Numbered from the stretch's first letter, positions 16,912 to 26,667 are shown. The stretch: DNA of 64,000 nt from Flavobacterium algicola (GCF_022399565.1 NZ_JAJTUT010000001.1:496001-560000), one strand, 5' to 3'. Program-made: numbers and translations. The notes: a model not told the origin generated them from the letters alone.

Positions 16912-17691
16912 CTAGTATATATAAACTATTTTTTCACTTACAGTAAGTCCTTTGTCAGCGATAGTTACAAACGAATTTTTCTCTTTGGGATAATTTGACT
17001 CATCGTATTTGAAACTGTTGCTGTAAAAAGTAGCTGAAGAGATAACTTGACCATTCGACTCAATAGTATTCTCAACTGTTTTTACTAAATAATTGTTCGA
17101 TGAAATTTCACCCCCTTGGTCAAGCAATTTATTATAACCGGTAATTGCGCTGTAGGGATTCGTTTTTTCATCATACTCATAATTCACAACATACTTCGTA
17201 ACCACTCCAGAAGGTTGGTTATCCAAAGTTTGCTCTTCTTTAACTAAATTCTCCTTATCGAAGGTTAAAATTCCATGGTGAATTTTCGTTTCGGTGTTTG
17301 CAACACTTATGTCAAATTTTTCAAAAGTGACAGTACCATCTGCATTGTGAGCATATCTTACTACATAATTATTTGGAGATAATACAGTTTTTAGTTTGCC
17401 TCCTTCATATGTGTAGCCAACGACAGTTTGAATAGCAGACGCTTTATTTGTGGTCGTTATAGCTGTAATCAGTCCCATTGTATAGGTGAACTCTTTTAAA
17501 CTATCACTATTTTCGATCGTTGATATTTGCGACCCTTGGTAAGAAAAAGAGGTTGTGACTTTCGACCCACCATCAAGTGTTCGATCAATTGTTTTTAAAA
17601 ATTTTACTTGTTCATCTGTATCCTTCGTGCATGATACAAACGAAAATAGTATGAGTGACAAGAACCAAAATACATGTTTTTTAGTTTTCAT
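16912..17691 (-). CDS. Hypothetical lipoprotein, YD/Rhs-like strand repeats
   Basis: A 259-residue lipoprotein (signal ending SFVSCTKD, Cys21). The body is made of short strand pairs of the kind YTYEGGKLKTVLSPNNYVVRYAHNADGT and YQGSQISTIENSDSL, resembling the tyrosine-aspartate repeats found in Bacteroidota lipoproteins rather than a true Rhs toxin. There is no catalytic motif I can identify. Its stop codon is directly followed by the GSCFA start, so all three genes down to 15302 form one operon. Confidence 0.7.
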   Translation of the reverse strand: MKTKKHVFWFLSLILFSFVSCTKDTDEQVKFLKTIDRTLDGGSKVTTSFSYQGSQISTIENSDSLKEFTYTMGLITAITTTNKASAIQTVVGYTYEGGKLKTVLSPNNYVVRYAHNADGTVTFEKFDISVANTETKIHHGILTFDKENLVKEEQTLDNQPSGVVTKYVVNYEYDEKTNPYSAITGYNKLLDQGGEISSNNYLVKTVENTIESNGQVISSATFYSNSFKYDESNYPKEKNSFVTIADKGLTVSEKIVYIY

Positions 17692-17740
17692 TTACTGAAA
17701 TATAAATCTTAATTACTATTATGGTATTCTTTATATAATT

Positions 17741-17781
17741 CGAAAAGCCAAAAACTAATTGATTTTATTTCTGGCTTTTCG
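17741..17781 (-). terminator. Probable terminator downstream of alaS
   Basis: 10-bp stem CGAAAAGCCA (17741-17750) with TGGCTTTTCG (17772-17781) and a long 21-base A/T-rich loop, 11 bases past the alaS stop codon on the minus strand. There is no long T run after it, so it may be weak or act as a 3' end hairpin. Confidence 0.5.
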
Positions 17782-17791
17782 ATTCTTGTTA

Positions 17792-20428
17792 CTATTTTAT
17801 ATAATCAATTGCTTTCGATAGCGCTTCGTTAATTCCTTCTGCATTCTTTCCTCCGGCTGTTGCAAAGAAAGGTTGCCCTCCACCTCCACCTTGGATAAAC
17901 TTACCCAATTCACGAACAACTAATCCAGAATTTAATCCTTTTTCTGCTACTAATTCTTTCGAAATATAGCAGGATAACATTGGCTTACCTTCTTCGGCTG
18001 TAGCTAGAACCAAGAACATATTGGTTCCTAAATTCCCCAGTTCATAAGCCAAATCTTTAGCACCCTCAGGATTTAAATCTACTTGTTTTGCTAAAAACTG
18101 TACTCCGTTGATTAATTGTACTTCTTGAGCCAGTTCTACTTTAATGTTTTTAGCTTTGTCTTTCAACAAGGCTTCCAATTGTTTTTTCAACTTTGCATTT
18201 TCGTCTTGAAGTGCTACCACTGCTTTGACAGTATCTTGCGGATTCTTTAAAGTCGTTTTAATTTCGCCCAACAAGTTTTCTTGTGATGTATAAAAATCTT
18301 TTACGGCTTGACTTGTAATTGCCTCAATACGACGAATTCCTGCTGCTACTGCTCCTTCTGACACAATTTTAAAGTCCCAAATTTCAGAAGTATTATTTAC
18401 GTGGATTCCTCCGCATAATTCCATACTTTTTCCGAATTTGATTGCACGTACATTGTAGCCATATTTTTCTCCAAACAAAGCCATTGCACCTTCGTCTAAC
18501 GCTTGTTGGATTGGAATATTGCGACGCTCGATTAACGGTAATTGTTCTTGTATTCTAGCATTTACAAAATCTTCTACCATTTGCAATTCTGAATCAGTCA
18601 CTTTTGAAAAGTGCGAAAAGTCGAAACGTAAATTTTTTGAATTCACCAACGATCCTTTTTGCTCTACATGCGTACCCAGAATAGTGCGTAACGCTTCATG
18701 CATTAAGTGTGTCGCTGAGTGATTTTTTGCCGTTGCAGCTCTCAAATCGGTATTGACGTTGGCTACAAAACTTGCATTAATATTTTCTGGTAGTTGTTTT
18801 GCAAAATGCAAAATCAAATTATTTTCTTTTTTAGTGTCAATTATTTCAATGGTTTCATTAGCAGAAACTAATGTCCCCCTGTCTCCAACTTGACCTCCAC
18901 CTTCGGGATAAAAAGGGGTAGCGTCTAGAACGATTTGATATAAAACTCCATCCTTCTTTGAATCTACTTTACGTATACGTGTAATTTTTACTTCATTTGC
19001 AACTTGGTCGTATCCTACAAACGACTCTGTATTTCCTTCAACTAGAATTTTCCAGTCATCAGTTGAAACCTCTGATGCAGCACGAGAACGTGATTTTTGT
19101 TCTTGCATTGCTTTATCAAATCCTGCTTCGTCTAATGAGAAACCTCTTTCTCTAAGAATCAAAGCGGTAAGATCTATAGGAAAACCAAATGTATCGTATA
19201 ATTCGAATGCTTTAGCACCATTTACCTCTTTACCATTAGTTTCAGCAATTACTTTATCTAATAATTGTAAACCTTGGTCTAATGTTCTTAAGAAGGATGC
19301 CTCTTCCTCACGGATAACATTAGTAACAAGCGCCTGTTGCTTTTTAATTTCTGGAAAAAATTCTCCCATTTGATCTGCTAGGACTCCTACCAACTCATAA
19401 ATGAAAGCTTCCTTTGTATTTAAAAAAGTAAAACCATAACGAATCGCACGACGTAAAATTCTACGAATTACATATCCAGCCCCCGTGTTAGATGGCAATT
19501 GTCCATCGGCGATAGCAAAGGCTACAGCACGCACGTGATCGATTACAACTCGAATTGCAATATTGGTTTTATTTTGCTCTTCAGAAACGTCTTTGATTTC
19601 GTTTGTGGTGTATTTAAACCCTGTAATTTCTTCAACCTTTGCAATTAGTGGTGTAAATACATCTGTATCATAATTTGATGTCACACCTTGCATAGCCATA
19701 CACAAACGCTCAAATCCCATTCCGGTATCCACGTGTTGTGCTGGTAATTTCTCTAGCGATCCATCTGCTTTACGGTTAAATTCCATAAATACATTATTCC
19801 AAATCTCTACTACTTGTGGATGATCTGCATTGACAAGACTAAAACCAGAAACAGCTGCTCTTTCTTCGTCTGTACGCAAATCAATATGAATTTCAGAACA
19901 TGGTCCACATGGTCCTTGATCACCCATTTCCCAGAAGTTGTCTTTTTTATTTCCCAAAATGATTCGGTCTTCGGGTACAAATTGCTTCCAGATATCAAAA
20001 GCATCTTGATCGAAAGGTACATTCTCAGCTTCATTTCCTTCGAAAACAGAAACATACAAACGGTCTTTATCTAATTTTAAAACATCCGTCAAGAATTCCC
20101 AAGCCCAAGGCAATGCTTCTTTTTTGAAATAATCACCAAAAGACCAGTTTCCTAGCATTTCGAACATGGTATGGTGATAGGTGTCAAAACCTACATCTTC
20201 TAAGTCATTATGTTTTCCTGAAACACGAAGACACTTTTGCGTGTCGGTGATACGATTACTTTTGGGTGTGGCGTTTCCTAAAAAGTATTCTTTAAACTGT
20301 GCCATGCCCGAGTTGTTGAACATCAAGGTTGGATCGTCTTTTAGAACTATAGGTGCCGAAGGAACAATTAAGTGTCCTTTACTTTCAAAGAATTGTAAGT
20401 ACGCTTTGCGAATGTCTTGTGATTTCAT
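17792..20428 (-). CDS. alaS: Alanyl-tRNA synthetase AlaS
   Basis: An 878-residue enzyme of full family length that charges tRNA-Ala. The class II catalytic core occupies the first part ([14 protein letters not shown] at 6-19, [15 protein letters not shown] near 37-51, [17 protein letters not shown] near 85-101). The editing domain carries the zinc-binding [12 protein letters not shown] and CGGIHV motifs, and a C-terminal coiled and Gly-rich segment ([15 protein letters not shown]) forms the DHHA1 C-Ala domain. It is transcribed alone. Upstream lies a family B repeat. Confidence 0.98.
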   Translation of the reverse strand: MKSQDIRKAYLQFFESKGHLIVPSAPIVLKDDPTLMFNNSGMAQFKEYFLGNATPKSNRITDTQKCLRVSGKHNDLEDVGFDTYHHTMFEMLGNWSFGDYFKKEALPWAWEFLTDVLKLDKDRLYVSVFEGNEAENVPFDQDAFDIWKQFVPEDRIILGNKKDNFWEMGDQGPCGPCSEIHIDLRTDEERAAVSGFSLVNADHPQVVEIWNNVFMEFNRKADGSLEKLPAQHVDTGMGFERLCMAMQGVTSNYDTDVFTPLIAKVEEITGFKYTTNEIKDVSEEQNKTNIAIRVVIDHVRAVAFAIADGQLPSNTGAGYVIRRILRRAIRYGFTFLNTKEAFIYELVGVLADQMGEFFPEIKKQQALVTNVIREEEASFLRTLDQGLQLLDKVIAETNGKEVNGAKAFELYDTFGFPIDLTALILRERGFSLDEAGFDKAMQEQKSRSRAASEVSTDDWKILVEGNTESFVGYDQVANEVKITRIRKVDSKKDGVLYQIVLDATPFYPEGGGQVGDRGTLVSANETIEIIDTKKENNLILHFAKQLPENINASFVANVNTDLRAATAKNHSATHLMHEALRTILGTHVEQKGSLVNSKNLRFDFSHFSKVTDSELQMVEDFVNARIQEQLPLIERRNIPIQQALDEGAMALFGEKYGYNVRAIKFGKSMELCGGIHVNNTSEIWDFKIVSEGAVAAGIRRIEAITSQAVKDFYTSQENLLGEIKTTLKNPQDTVKAVVALQDENAKLKKQLEALLKDKAKNIKVELAQEVQLINGVQFLAKQVDLNPEGAKDLAYELGNLGTNMFLVLATAEEGKPMLSCYISKELVAEKGLNSGLVVRELGKFIQGGGGGQPFFATAGGKNAEGINEALSKAIDYIK

Positions 20429-20502
20429 TTTTATTTTTTATCCTGTTAATCGGTTAATCGTTTGGTATCAAACGCAAATAACCAAATCGTCTATTTTTTT
20501 GG

Positions 20503-20645
20503 TGCCCCAGATGGCAGTGGAAAGCTTCGAGAATGGGACTCTATTTTTTTCTTGAAGCGGCAGAGCGACCGGAGGAAGCTCCTGCAGTTTCATTAGAAAA
20601 AAAGAGTACCTATCGAGAACTTGCAACGCACAGCTGGATTAGGCT
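20503..20645. repeat. Family B structured intergenic repeat, copy 1
   Basis: Plus-strand boxes shared with the copy at 54810: CCCAGATGG at the left end, GCAGAGCGACC followed after a few bases by AGGAAGCTCCTGCA in the centre, and CAGCTGGATT(A)GGCT at the right end. The central part folds into an outer stem ACTCT/AGAGT extended by T-run/A-run pairing and an inner GCAG/CTGC hairpin. It fills most of the divergent spacer between alaS and the M23 peptidase gene. No reading frame in it looks coding. Confidence 0.75.
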
Positions 20646-20747
20646 CTTATTATTATTATTCTTAAAAAAGCGGTGGTACAAATGAAACATTTATTAAATT
20701 TGTTCGACTAACCTTTTTGAACGTGCAAAAATAGGGTATTTTAAAAT

Positions 20748-21725
20748 ATGGCGAAAGTAAAATATTATTACGATTCTGAAAATCTGGCATATCGGAAGAT
20801 TAAAACCAAGAAAAGACACAAATTTGCCTATTTTGTGTTGTTTTTGGTTGCTTCGTCTTTGTTTGGTTTTCTGTGTTTTGTTGTATTATTGAACACACCT
20901 TATTTTGATACTCCAAAGGACCGACTTTTAATGCGTAGAAACGAAAATTTAAAGCTAAATTATGAGGTTTTAAATAAAAGAGTTGAAGAACTCTCAACAG
21001 TTACAGCTGCCATTGAAGATAGAGATAATAATTTGTACCGAACTTATTTTAATACAGCTCCAATTCCCACCGAAGAACGCAAGTCGGGAATAAAAGACCC
21101 AAATCGTTATGCGGAATTGCAAGGTTATGATAATACAAAATTGGTATTAACCACAACGCAAAAAGTAGATGTTTTGGCAAAAGAATTGGCTATTCAATCT
21201 CAGTCATTGGATGCGATATTAAAATTGGCAAAGGAAAAAAACAAACTTTTGTCAGCTATACCTGCCATTCAGCCAGTACGCAATGAAAATTTAAAAAGAA
21301 TGGCTTCAGGTTTTGGATACCGCACAGATCCTTTTACCAAAGCTCGAAAAAGACATGAAGGCATGGATTTTACAGCGCAGACAGGGACTCCCATATACGC
21401 AACAGGTGATGGAGTAGTTACTCAAGCAGACGCGAATGCGTCGGGTTATGGTAATCATGTGGTGATTAGGCATGGTTATGGATACGAAACATTGTATGCA
21501 CACATGAGTAAATACAATTGCCGACCGGGACAACGTATTAAGCGAGGTGACGTAATTGGTTTTGTTGGAAGTACCGGAAGATCGGAAGCACCGCATTTGC
21601 ATTATGAAGTGCACAAAGATGGTAAGGTTGTTAATCCCTTGAATTTTTATTACGGAAATATCTCAGCGGTCGAATATGTTGCGATTTCACAAATTGCAAA
21701 TCAGGAGAATCAGTCGCTTGATTAA
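20748..21725 (+). CDS. M23 family murein endopeptidase (LytM type), membrane-anchored
   Basis: A 325-residue protein with a basic N-terminus, one membrane helix (FAYFVLFLVASSLFGFLCFVVLL, about 26-48), a helical stalk, and a C-terminal M23 domain. Zinc ligands are visible: RKRHEGMDF (His and Asp of HxxxD) near 203-211 and HLHYEVH near 283-289 (HxH). LytM peptidases cut peptide cross-links in peptidoglycan from the periplasmic side of the membrane. It is followed 90 bases later by a MerR-type regulator on the same strand. Confidence 0.93.
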   Translation: MAKVKYYYDSENLAYRKIKTKKRHKFAYFVLFLVASSLFGFLCFVVLLNTPYFDTPKDRLLMRRNENLKLNYEVLNKRVEELSTVTAAIEDRDNNLYRTYFNTAPIPTEERKSGIKDPNRYAELQGYDNTKLVLTTTQKVDVLAKELAIQSQSLDAILKLAKEKNKLLSAIPAIQPVRNENLKRMASGFGYRTDPFTKARKRHEGMDFTAQTGTPIYATGDGVVTQADANASGYGNHVVIRHGYGYETLYAHMSKYNCRPGQRIKRGDVIGFVGSTGRSEAPHLHYEVHKDGKVVNPLNFYYGNISAVEYVAISQIANQENQSLD

Positions 21726-21815
21726 CGATTTTTGATTGCTGATTAAAGATAAATGAAGTTTGATTTTTGAAATTGAAGTTTGACTTTCGAACAAAATAAT
21801 TATTAAAAAAAGAAT

Positions 21816-22148
21816 ATGCACATAGAGCTTTCTAAAGATAAAAGGTATTACAGTATTGGTGAGATTGCCAAGGCTTTTAATGTGAATGCTTCGCTGATTC
21901 GGTTTTGGGACAGTGAATTTGATATCTTAAAACCAAAAAAGAATGCCAAGGGTAACCGTATGTTTACTCCCGAGGATGTGACTAATTTACAATTGATCTA
22001 TCATTTGGTAAAGGAAAGAGGCTTTACACTCGAAGGAGCAAAAACGCATTTGAAAGAAGGACAGAAGAAAACATTGGATAAGTTTGAAATTATTCGGAAA
22101 TTGGAAGGAATTAGAACTCAACTAACGAATATTAAAAATGAACTTTAG
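21816..22148 (+). CDS. MerR family transcriptional regulator
   Basis: A 110-residue protein with a MerR-type winged helix: YYSIGEIAKAFNVNASLIRFWDSEF at 11-35, then KKNAKGNRMFTPEDVTNLQLIYHLVKERGFTLEGAKTHL. The remaining 40 residues form a short dimerisation helix with no Cys or ligand pocket. This is the form common in Bacteroidota, located next to M23 peptidase and LemA genes, with unknown signal. A weak hairpin follows, then lemA. Confidence 0.9.
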   Translation: MHIELSKDKRYYSIGEIAKAFNVNASLIRFWDSEFDILKPKKNAKGNRMFTPEDVTNLQLIYHLVKERGFTLEGAKTHLKEGQKKTLDKFEIIRKLEGIRTQLTNIKNEL

Positions 22149-22166
22149 AATTGCAATGAAGAATAG

Positions 22167-22196
22167 CAATCACTGTCAAAATTGTGATTGTAATTT
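22167..22196 (+). terminator. Weak terminator-like hairpin after merR
   Basis: Stem CAATCAC with GTGATTG around a 9-base loop, then TAATTTTAT. Only 7 bp and a broken T tract, so it may allow read-through into lemA. Confidence 0.35.
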
Positions 22197-22286
22197 TATC
22201 TCTGAGATTGAATTTTGAGATTACATATTGAAAGTAAGTATTGATAGAATTAAAACAAAAAATTAAACTTTAAATTAAATAGAAAA

Positions 22287-22880
22287 ATGAATTTTAAAAA
22301 ATTTTTACCTTGGATTATTGTCGCTGTAATCGTTATCGTTGGTTATAGCTGGGTTAAAGGAATTAACAATACAGCTGTAACATTAAATCAAGATATTGAA
22401 GAGTCTTGGGGTAATGTACAAACGTCTTATCAAAGACGAAATGACCTAATAGGAAATTTGGTGAACACTGTAAAAGGGGCCGCAGACTTTGAAAAAAGTA
22501 CTTTGACAGCTGTGATTGAAGCTCGTGCTAAAGCAACTCAAACTACTGTTGATCCATCAAATATTACTCCGGAACAATTGGCAGCTTTTAATTCTGCACA
22601 AAGTGGTGTGAGTAGTTCATTATCTCGATTATTAGTTACTGTTGAAAAATATCCTGATTTGAAAGCAAATCAGAACTTTTTGAAATTGCAAGACGAATTG
22701 GCTAGTACAGAAAATCAAATTTTGACATCTCGTACTCGTTTTAATGAAGCTGTTAAACCATACAACACACACATCAAAACATTCCCTAATTCTATGTTTG
22801 CTGGAATGTTTGGTTTCCAAGAAAAAGCCTATTTCAATGCGGTTGAAGGCGCTGAAAAACCAGTAGAAGTACAATTCTAA
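22287..22880 (+). CDS. lemA: LemA family protein
   Basis: A 197-residue protein with an N-terminal membrane helix (LPWIIVAVIVIVGYSWV, about 8-24) and the LemA helical domain: ESWGNVQTSYQRRNDLIGNLVNTVKGAADFE at 41-71, the conserved YPDLKANQNFLKLQDELASTEN near 133-154 and RFNEAVKPYNTHIKTFPNSMFAGMFGF near 161-187. LemA proteins are of unknown biochemical role and are often encoded with TPM-domain proteins, as here. Confidence 0.93.
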   Translation: MNFKKFLPWIIVAVIVIVGYSWVKGINNTAVTLNQDIEESWGNVQTSYQRRNDLIGNLVNTVKGAADFEKSTLTAVIEARAKATQTTVDPSNITPEQLAAFNSAQSGVSSSLSRLLVTVEKYPDLKANQNFLKLQDELASTENQILTSRTRFNEAVKPYNTHIKTFPNSMFAGMFGFQEKAYFNAVEGAEKPVEVQF

Positions 22881-22899
22881 TATTCTAAATTTAAAACTT

Positions 22900-22956
22900 A
22901 TTTCACAAATTGTTACAGATCAAAATTGTTGACAGTTTGTGAAATTTGTTTTTTTA
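22900..22956 (+). terminator. Terminator-like hairpin between lemA and the TPM genes
   Basis: Stem TTTCACAAA (from 22901) with TTTGTGAAA (22936-22944), a long loop of about 26 bases and then TTTGTTTTTTT. It probably reduces expression of the two TPM genes relative to lemA. Confidence 0.65.
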
Positions 22957-22971
22957 TAAAAAACCCAATTT

Positions 22972-23413
22972 ATGTCAAAAGCAGAAGATTTTTTAACGCC
23001 CGAAGAAGAAAGTGCTATTGTAGACGCAATCAAAGTAGCTGAGCTAAATACCTCAGGAGAAATTAGAGTGCATATTGAGAACACTACAGAATTAGACCAC
23101 TATGATCGTGCCCTAGCCGTTTTTCAGTTACTAGGAATGACCAATACAGAACAAAAAAAATGGTGTTTTATTTTACGTAGCAGTAGCCGACAAAAATTTT
23201 GTAATTCTTGGCGACGAAGGAATTAATGACATTGTTCCAGATAACTTCTGGGATAACACCAAAGACTTAATGGTAGAACAATTCAAAACTGGTAATTTTA
23301 AACAAGGTTTGATTGATGGAATTCTGAGTGCTGGACAAGAATTGAAAAAGCACTTCCCTTACACAAGTGATGACATCAACGAATTATCGAACGAAATATC
23401 TAAAGGAGAATAA
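22972..23413 (+). pseudogene. TPM-domain protein, frameshifted at an A8 run
   Basis: The first frame runs from ATG 22972 and hits a stop at 23226 after 84 codons (FLTPEEESAIVDAIKVAELNTSGEIRVHIE). From the A8 run at 23153-23160 the reading continues in another frame as NGVLFYVAVADKNFVILGD, then NDIVPDNFWD and FKQGLIDGILSAGQ, ending at TAA 23411-23413. Seven A instead of eight would join them into one protein of about 146 residues with the usual TPM (DUF477) layout. It may be a real mutation, a phase-variable run, slippage during expression, or a sequencing error. Confidence 0.8.
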
Positions 23414-24264
23414 TGCAAAAAACAAATTTTAAAATATCATTTCTGAAAATTAAAAATCAGCTAGTAAATACCAATTGGCATAGTTTGGCAATTGTTCTGT
23501 TTTTGCTAAATAGCGGTTTTTTATTTGCACAATATACCATCCCTGAAATTCCGAAAATGCAAACTTCGGTCTATGATTACGGGAATGTTTTGAGTAGTAC
23601 TGAAAAGGCACAATTAGAAGAAAAATTAGTTCGCTATGCCGATACTACTACAACTCAAATTGTAATTATTACTATCGAAAGTTTAAAAGGTGAAGATATT
23701 GGAATCTTAACCCCAAAATGGGCGCAGCAATGGGGAATTGGTGGTACAAAAAAAGACGATAATGGTGTCCTTATTTTATTGGCAAAAGCCGAAAGAAAAA
23801 TATGGATTTCTCCAGGATATGGATTGGAAGACCGTTTAACAGCCGGAATTGGTGGAGAAATAACTAGAAATATTATTATTCCCGAATTCAAAGCCGGTAG
23901 CTATTACAACGGACTAGATAAAGGTACTGATGCTCTTTTTAAAGTCTTCAATGGTAAGTACAAAGGGGAACGCAAACAAGCAGAAGGAAAAGACTTTCCG
24001 ATTTTTCCATTTATCGTGATTATAGTCATCATCCTCATACTAGCTTCTAAAAATAAAGGAGGCGGCAGCGGTGGTGGTAACTCAGGTAATCGTTCTCGAG
24101 GTCCTAGCCTACTTGATGCTATTATTTTAAGCAGTCTTGGTCGCGGTGGCGGAGGCGGCGGATTTGGAGGAGGATCATCTGGTGGTGGTTTTGGAGGTGG
24201 AGGCTTCGGCGGTGGTTTTGGCGGCGGAGGTTTCTCTGGCGGTGGATCTGGCGGAAGTTGGTAA
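23413..24264 (+). CDS. TPM-domain (YgcG-type) protein with Gly-rich tail
   Basis: A 283-residue protein with a signal peptide (residues 1 to about 40, ending LFAQ), a TPM domain at about 52-180 (VYDYGNVLSSTEKAQLEEKL, TTQIVIITIESLKGEDI, WGIGGTKKDDNGVLILLAKAERKIWISPGYGLE), a membrane segment (FPFIVIIVIILILAS) and a low-complexity tail of Gly and Ser. The family is linked to membrane stress and photosystem repair in other phyla; here its role is unknown. Its ATG overlaps the stop of the preceding frameshifted TPM gene (TAATG), so translation is coupled to the second frame of that gene. Confidence 0.88.
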   Translation: MQKTNFKISFLKIKNQLVNTNWHSLAIVLFLLNSGFLFAQYTIPEIPKMQTSVYDYGNVLSSTEKAQLEEKLVRYADTTTTQIVIITIESLKGEDIGILTPKWAQQWGIGGTKKDDNGVLILLAKAERKIWISPGYGLEDRLTAGIGGEITRNIIIPEFKAGSYYNGLDKGTDALFKVFNGKYKGERKQAEGKDFPIFPFIVIIVIILILASKNKGGGSGGGNSGNRSRGPSLLDAIILSSLGRGGGGGGFGGGSSGGGFGGGGFGGGFGGGGFSGGGSGGSW

Positions 24265-24293
24265 TCTAAAAATTTAACTTAACAATAAAAACT

Positions 24294-24320
24294 AAAAACA
24301 GGCAATAGCCTGTTTTTTTT
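24294..24320 (+). terminator. Rho-independent terminator of the lemA/TPM transcript
   Basis: Stem AAAACAGGC with GCCTGTTTT, 4-base loop AATA, then a run of T. It ends 56 bases after the TPM gene stop. Confidence 0.88.
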
Positions 24321-24452
24321 ATGCGTTAAAATAAAATACACAAAAGTCTAATAATCTTCGCGCATAAAACCTAACTAAATAATAACCTTGTAGTTAACAA
24401 AATTTCATAAGAATATAATTATATTTGTTTGGTAATTTAAATTTGAGAAACA

Positions 24453-25448
24453 TTGAAAAAAATAAAATTAAATTGTATCATTCTATTAATTGCTTGTTGT
24501 AGTAGCACTGCTGGTTATTCTCAATTTGGAGGTTGGAAAGACAAAATACTAGAAGTAGGAACAGCAATGGGAACTAAAAAACTAGGCCTAGATGAGGTGC
24601 TAAAAAAGCCTGCAGCAATAACAACTTCATTTGACGATGTTGACATGAAGGGATCGAAATTCCCAGATTTAATTGCTGTAAAAAATGCACAACAGCTATA
24701 CTTATTACCAAAAGCTGCAACAGGAGGATTTGTACTTTGTGAAGGATTTTTTGAAATGACCAATAAAAGTTATTGTTTAAAAGCTGGAACTTATGCTCCA
24801 TCAAAAGGAGATGGTTATATGTATGCACCAATTTTAGGTCCTAAGCATAACATCATTACTACAATATTAAAGAATGCAGAGACCAAACCAGAAGTTAATC
24901 AAAACGATATTCAAGTACTGTTATGGACGATAATAGCGAGAACACGTTTTGCCGATTATAGTGGCCAAGTAAAACTTACTGCGGTGGCATTATTAAGTCC
25001 GATGGAATTGACACATCTTGAAGGTGGAATGCTTGGGGTTTTACCTGCGAGCGTTATGAGCAAAGCCAAATCAAAACTTCCTTCTGGCATCCAAGATGCG
25101 TTTGAAGCTGAAAATAATATTCGAAAAATGGTCGCTTCGGGGAATTACACCTATGCTGAAATGGAAAAATACGCAATTATAGCTGGTATGGCTCCATCTA
25201 GAAGTGATGTACCTAGTGGTATCTGGACTTTGCACCCTGATGGTTATTACATTCGCTATTTCCCAGCGGGATATTCTGTAACTAAAGTACAGCTTTATGT
25301 TCCCGCTGCACTAATTGCCTCGGGAAAAACGATAGTCTATGATGCTACAGACGATATTGCTTGTCCTGCCAATACAGGCTCACAACGTTTGGCGCAAACA
25401 AATGAACCATTAAAACCCGACTATTCGGTAAAAATAAATTGCAAATAA
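24453..25448 (+). CDS. Secreted protein of unknown function, possible thioester-domain-like fold
   Basis: A 331-residue exported protein starting at TTG 24453, the only start that keeps the signal peptide (KKIKLNCIILLIACCSSTAGYSQ). I do not recognise a characterised family. Visible features are SYCLKAGTYAPSKGDGYMYAP near 107-127 and DIQVLLWTIIARTRF near 152-166, a Cys block followed by a hydrophobic-Gln-x-x-hydrophobic block. That order recalls internal thioester domains of Gram-positive surface proteins, though similarity is only at motif level. A second half with IWTLHPDGYYIRYFPAGYS looks strand-rich. Terminators flank the gene, so it is monocistronic. Confidence 0.65.
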   Translation: MKKIKLNCIILLIACCSSTAGYSQFGGWKDKILEVGTAMGTKKLGLDEVLKKPAAITTSFDDVDMKGSKFPDLIAVKNAQQLYLLPKAATGGFVLCEGFFEMTNKSYCLKAGTYAPSKGDGYMYAPILGPKHNIITTILKNAETKPEVNQNDIQVLLWTIIARTRFADYSGQVKLTAVALLSPMELTHLEGGMLGVLPASVMSKAKSKLPSGIQDAFEAENNIRKMVASGNYTYAEMEKYAIIAGMAPSRSDVPSGIWTLHPDGYYIRYFPAGYSVTKVQLYVPAALIASGKTIVYDATDDIACPANTGSQRLAQTNEPLKPDYSVKINCK

Positions 25449-25475
25449 TTAAGTTGTTATTAGCTCTTCTATAAA

Positions 25476-25511
25476 CAAAAAAAGCTTCAGATCTCTCTGA
25501 AGCTTTTTTTG
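25476..25511. terminator. Bidirectional terminator
   Basis: Stem AAAAAAGCTTCAG with CTGAAGCTTTTTT and a 6-base loop between the convergent genes ending at 25448 and 25530. A and T tracts on both sides serve both strands. Confidence 0.9.
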
Positions 25512-25529
25512 TGAGTTACATTTAAATTA

Positions 25530-26639
25530 TTAAATATTCAAATCTTTAAATCCTGCTACTTCGGTAGACTGTTCACCTGTAGACGAGTTCTCTGCTCGGT
25601 TTGAATTGTAAACTTTTACAAAATCGATTCCTTTTAACTGTACCGCTTTTCCATCCTTATCTACAGCCCAGCTTATGTCAATTTGTGATTTAGCATCGGT
25701 ATTAGACCAATTGTCAGCATATCCAAATTCATAGGCTGGAGTGATCCAATAGCTTGTTTTTGCCATAGTTGATTTCAAAAAGGTACCCTTTAAAGTCAAT
25801 GTTTCACCTTTCCAACTCGGATAATAAGTTTGTTTATGGTAAGCATTTTTCGAAAGGTATCCAGTTTGTCCTTGATTATCTACCCATTTGATATAATTTG
25901 GCTCACTAGCATTTGCTGGCTCTGTAGCTGGTTTGTAATAGGTAATTTCATAGTTCTTAATTGTGGTGTCTTTGTTGTACTCTGAACCAGCAATTTCATA
26001 CCATTCATCATCTGCCAATCCATTTCCATTAGCATCATTTGAAACCATAATAATTCCAGGTTCAGCATTATTGGCAAATGCATTTCCAAGAACTATAAAA
26101 TCGTTTCCTTCTTTATTAATCACCGTATGATCAAAACCAAAAATCACATATCCACCAAATCCACCCAACGTAATCATACTATTGGCAGTTAATTTTTCTT
26201 CTGCTTTTACTCTCATCGTCTCTGCCGTATCATCTGTAGTTGCAATCGGCAGTACATTGATAAATTGTCCTGGAGCTGGTAAATATTCAAATACTTTTGT
26301 TATCTTATTGATATACGTTTGCTCATTAACTGTAACCATAAAAGTTTTGGTAGTTATTCCTCCAGCATTTTTTGCAGTTAACTGAATAGTATGCGTTCCA
26401 GCTGCGGCAAAAACATATTCAAAGTTTGAACTCATAGCCACTTCAGTACCATCAAGTAGCCAAGAATAAGTAATATCTTGACTATTTTTTACTTCTGGTT
26501 GTATACGTAACCATTTCATTTTATCAATTGCAAAACCACCAGTAGGTTCTGTAATTGAAATTTCTGGAGCTGCTATTTCATCTTCAGAACAAGCTGTCAG
26601 AGATAAAATTAAGGATAGTGCGAAAATAATTTTCTTCAT
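25530..26639 (-). CDS. PKD-domain surface lipoprotein of the B12 uptake operon
   Basis: A 369-residue lipoprotein (lipobox SLTACSED, Cys17) with a PKD-like beta-sandwich at about 25-105 (YSWLLDGTEVAMSSNFEYVFAAAGTHTIQLTAKNAGG) and a C-terminal domain containing GGFGGYVIFGFDHTVIN, FIVLGNAFANNAEPGIIMVS and DANGNGLADDEWYEIAGSEY, a Ca-loop-like Asp-rich segment. Such proteins are recurrent partners of Bacteroidota B12 receptors. It is the third gene behind the cobalamin riboswitch, 28 bases after the BtuG-like gene. I infer a surface role in capturing corrinoids; direct binding is not shown. Confidence 0.8.
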   Translation of the reverse strand: MKKIIFALSLILSLTACSEDEIAAPEISITEPTGGFAIDKMKWLRIQPEVKNSQDITYSWLLDGTEVAMSSNFEYVFAAAGTHTIQLTAKNAGGITTKTFMVTVNEQTYINKITKVFEYLPAPGQFINVLPIATTDDTAETMRVKAEEKLTANSMITLGGFGGYVIFGFDHTVINKEGNDFIVLGNAFANNAEPGIIMVSNDANGNGLADDEWYEIAGSEYNKDTTIKNYEITYYKPATEPANASEPNYIKWVDNQGQTGYLSKNAYHKQTYYPSWKGETLTLKGTFLKSTMAKTSYWITPAYEFGYADNWSNTDAKSQIDISWAVDKDGKAVQLKGIDFVKVYNSNRAENSSTGEQSTEVAGFKDLNI

Positions 26640-26667
26640 TTAACAATAGTTTAAATAATATTAATTT

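Noticed and set aside
16912..17691. Rhs-type toxin
   Set aside because: Short lipoprotein with only a few YD-like strands, no toxin domain and no immunity gene.
21726..21815. Short direct repeats TGAAGTTTGA before merR
   Set aside because: Two copies of ten bases in AT-rich DNA are within chance expectation.
22972..23226. An 84-residue stand-alone protein
   Set aside because: The tail after the A run (WCFILRSSSRQKF) is out of frame; the other frame continues the TPM domain, so this is a frameshifted gene.
24060..24262. Tandem GGN repeats as a possible DNA repeat element
   Set aside because: They encode the Gly-rich tail normal for YgcG-type TPM proteins.
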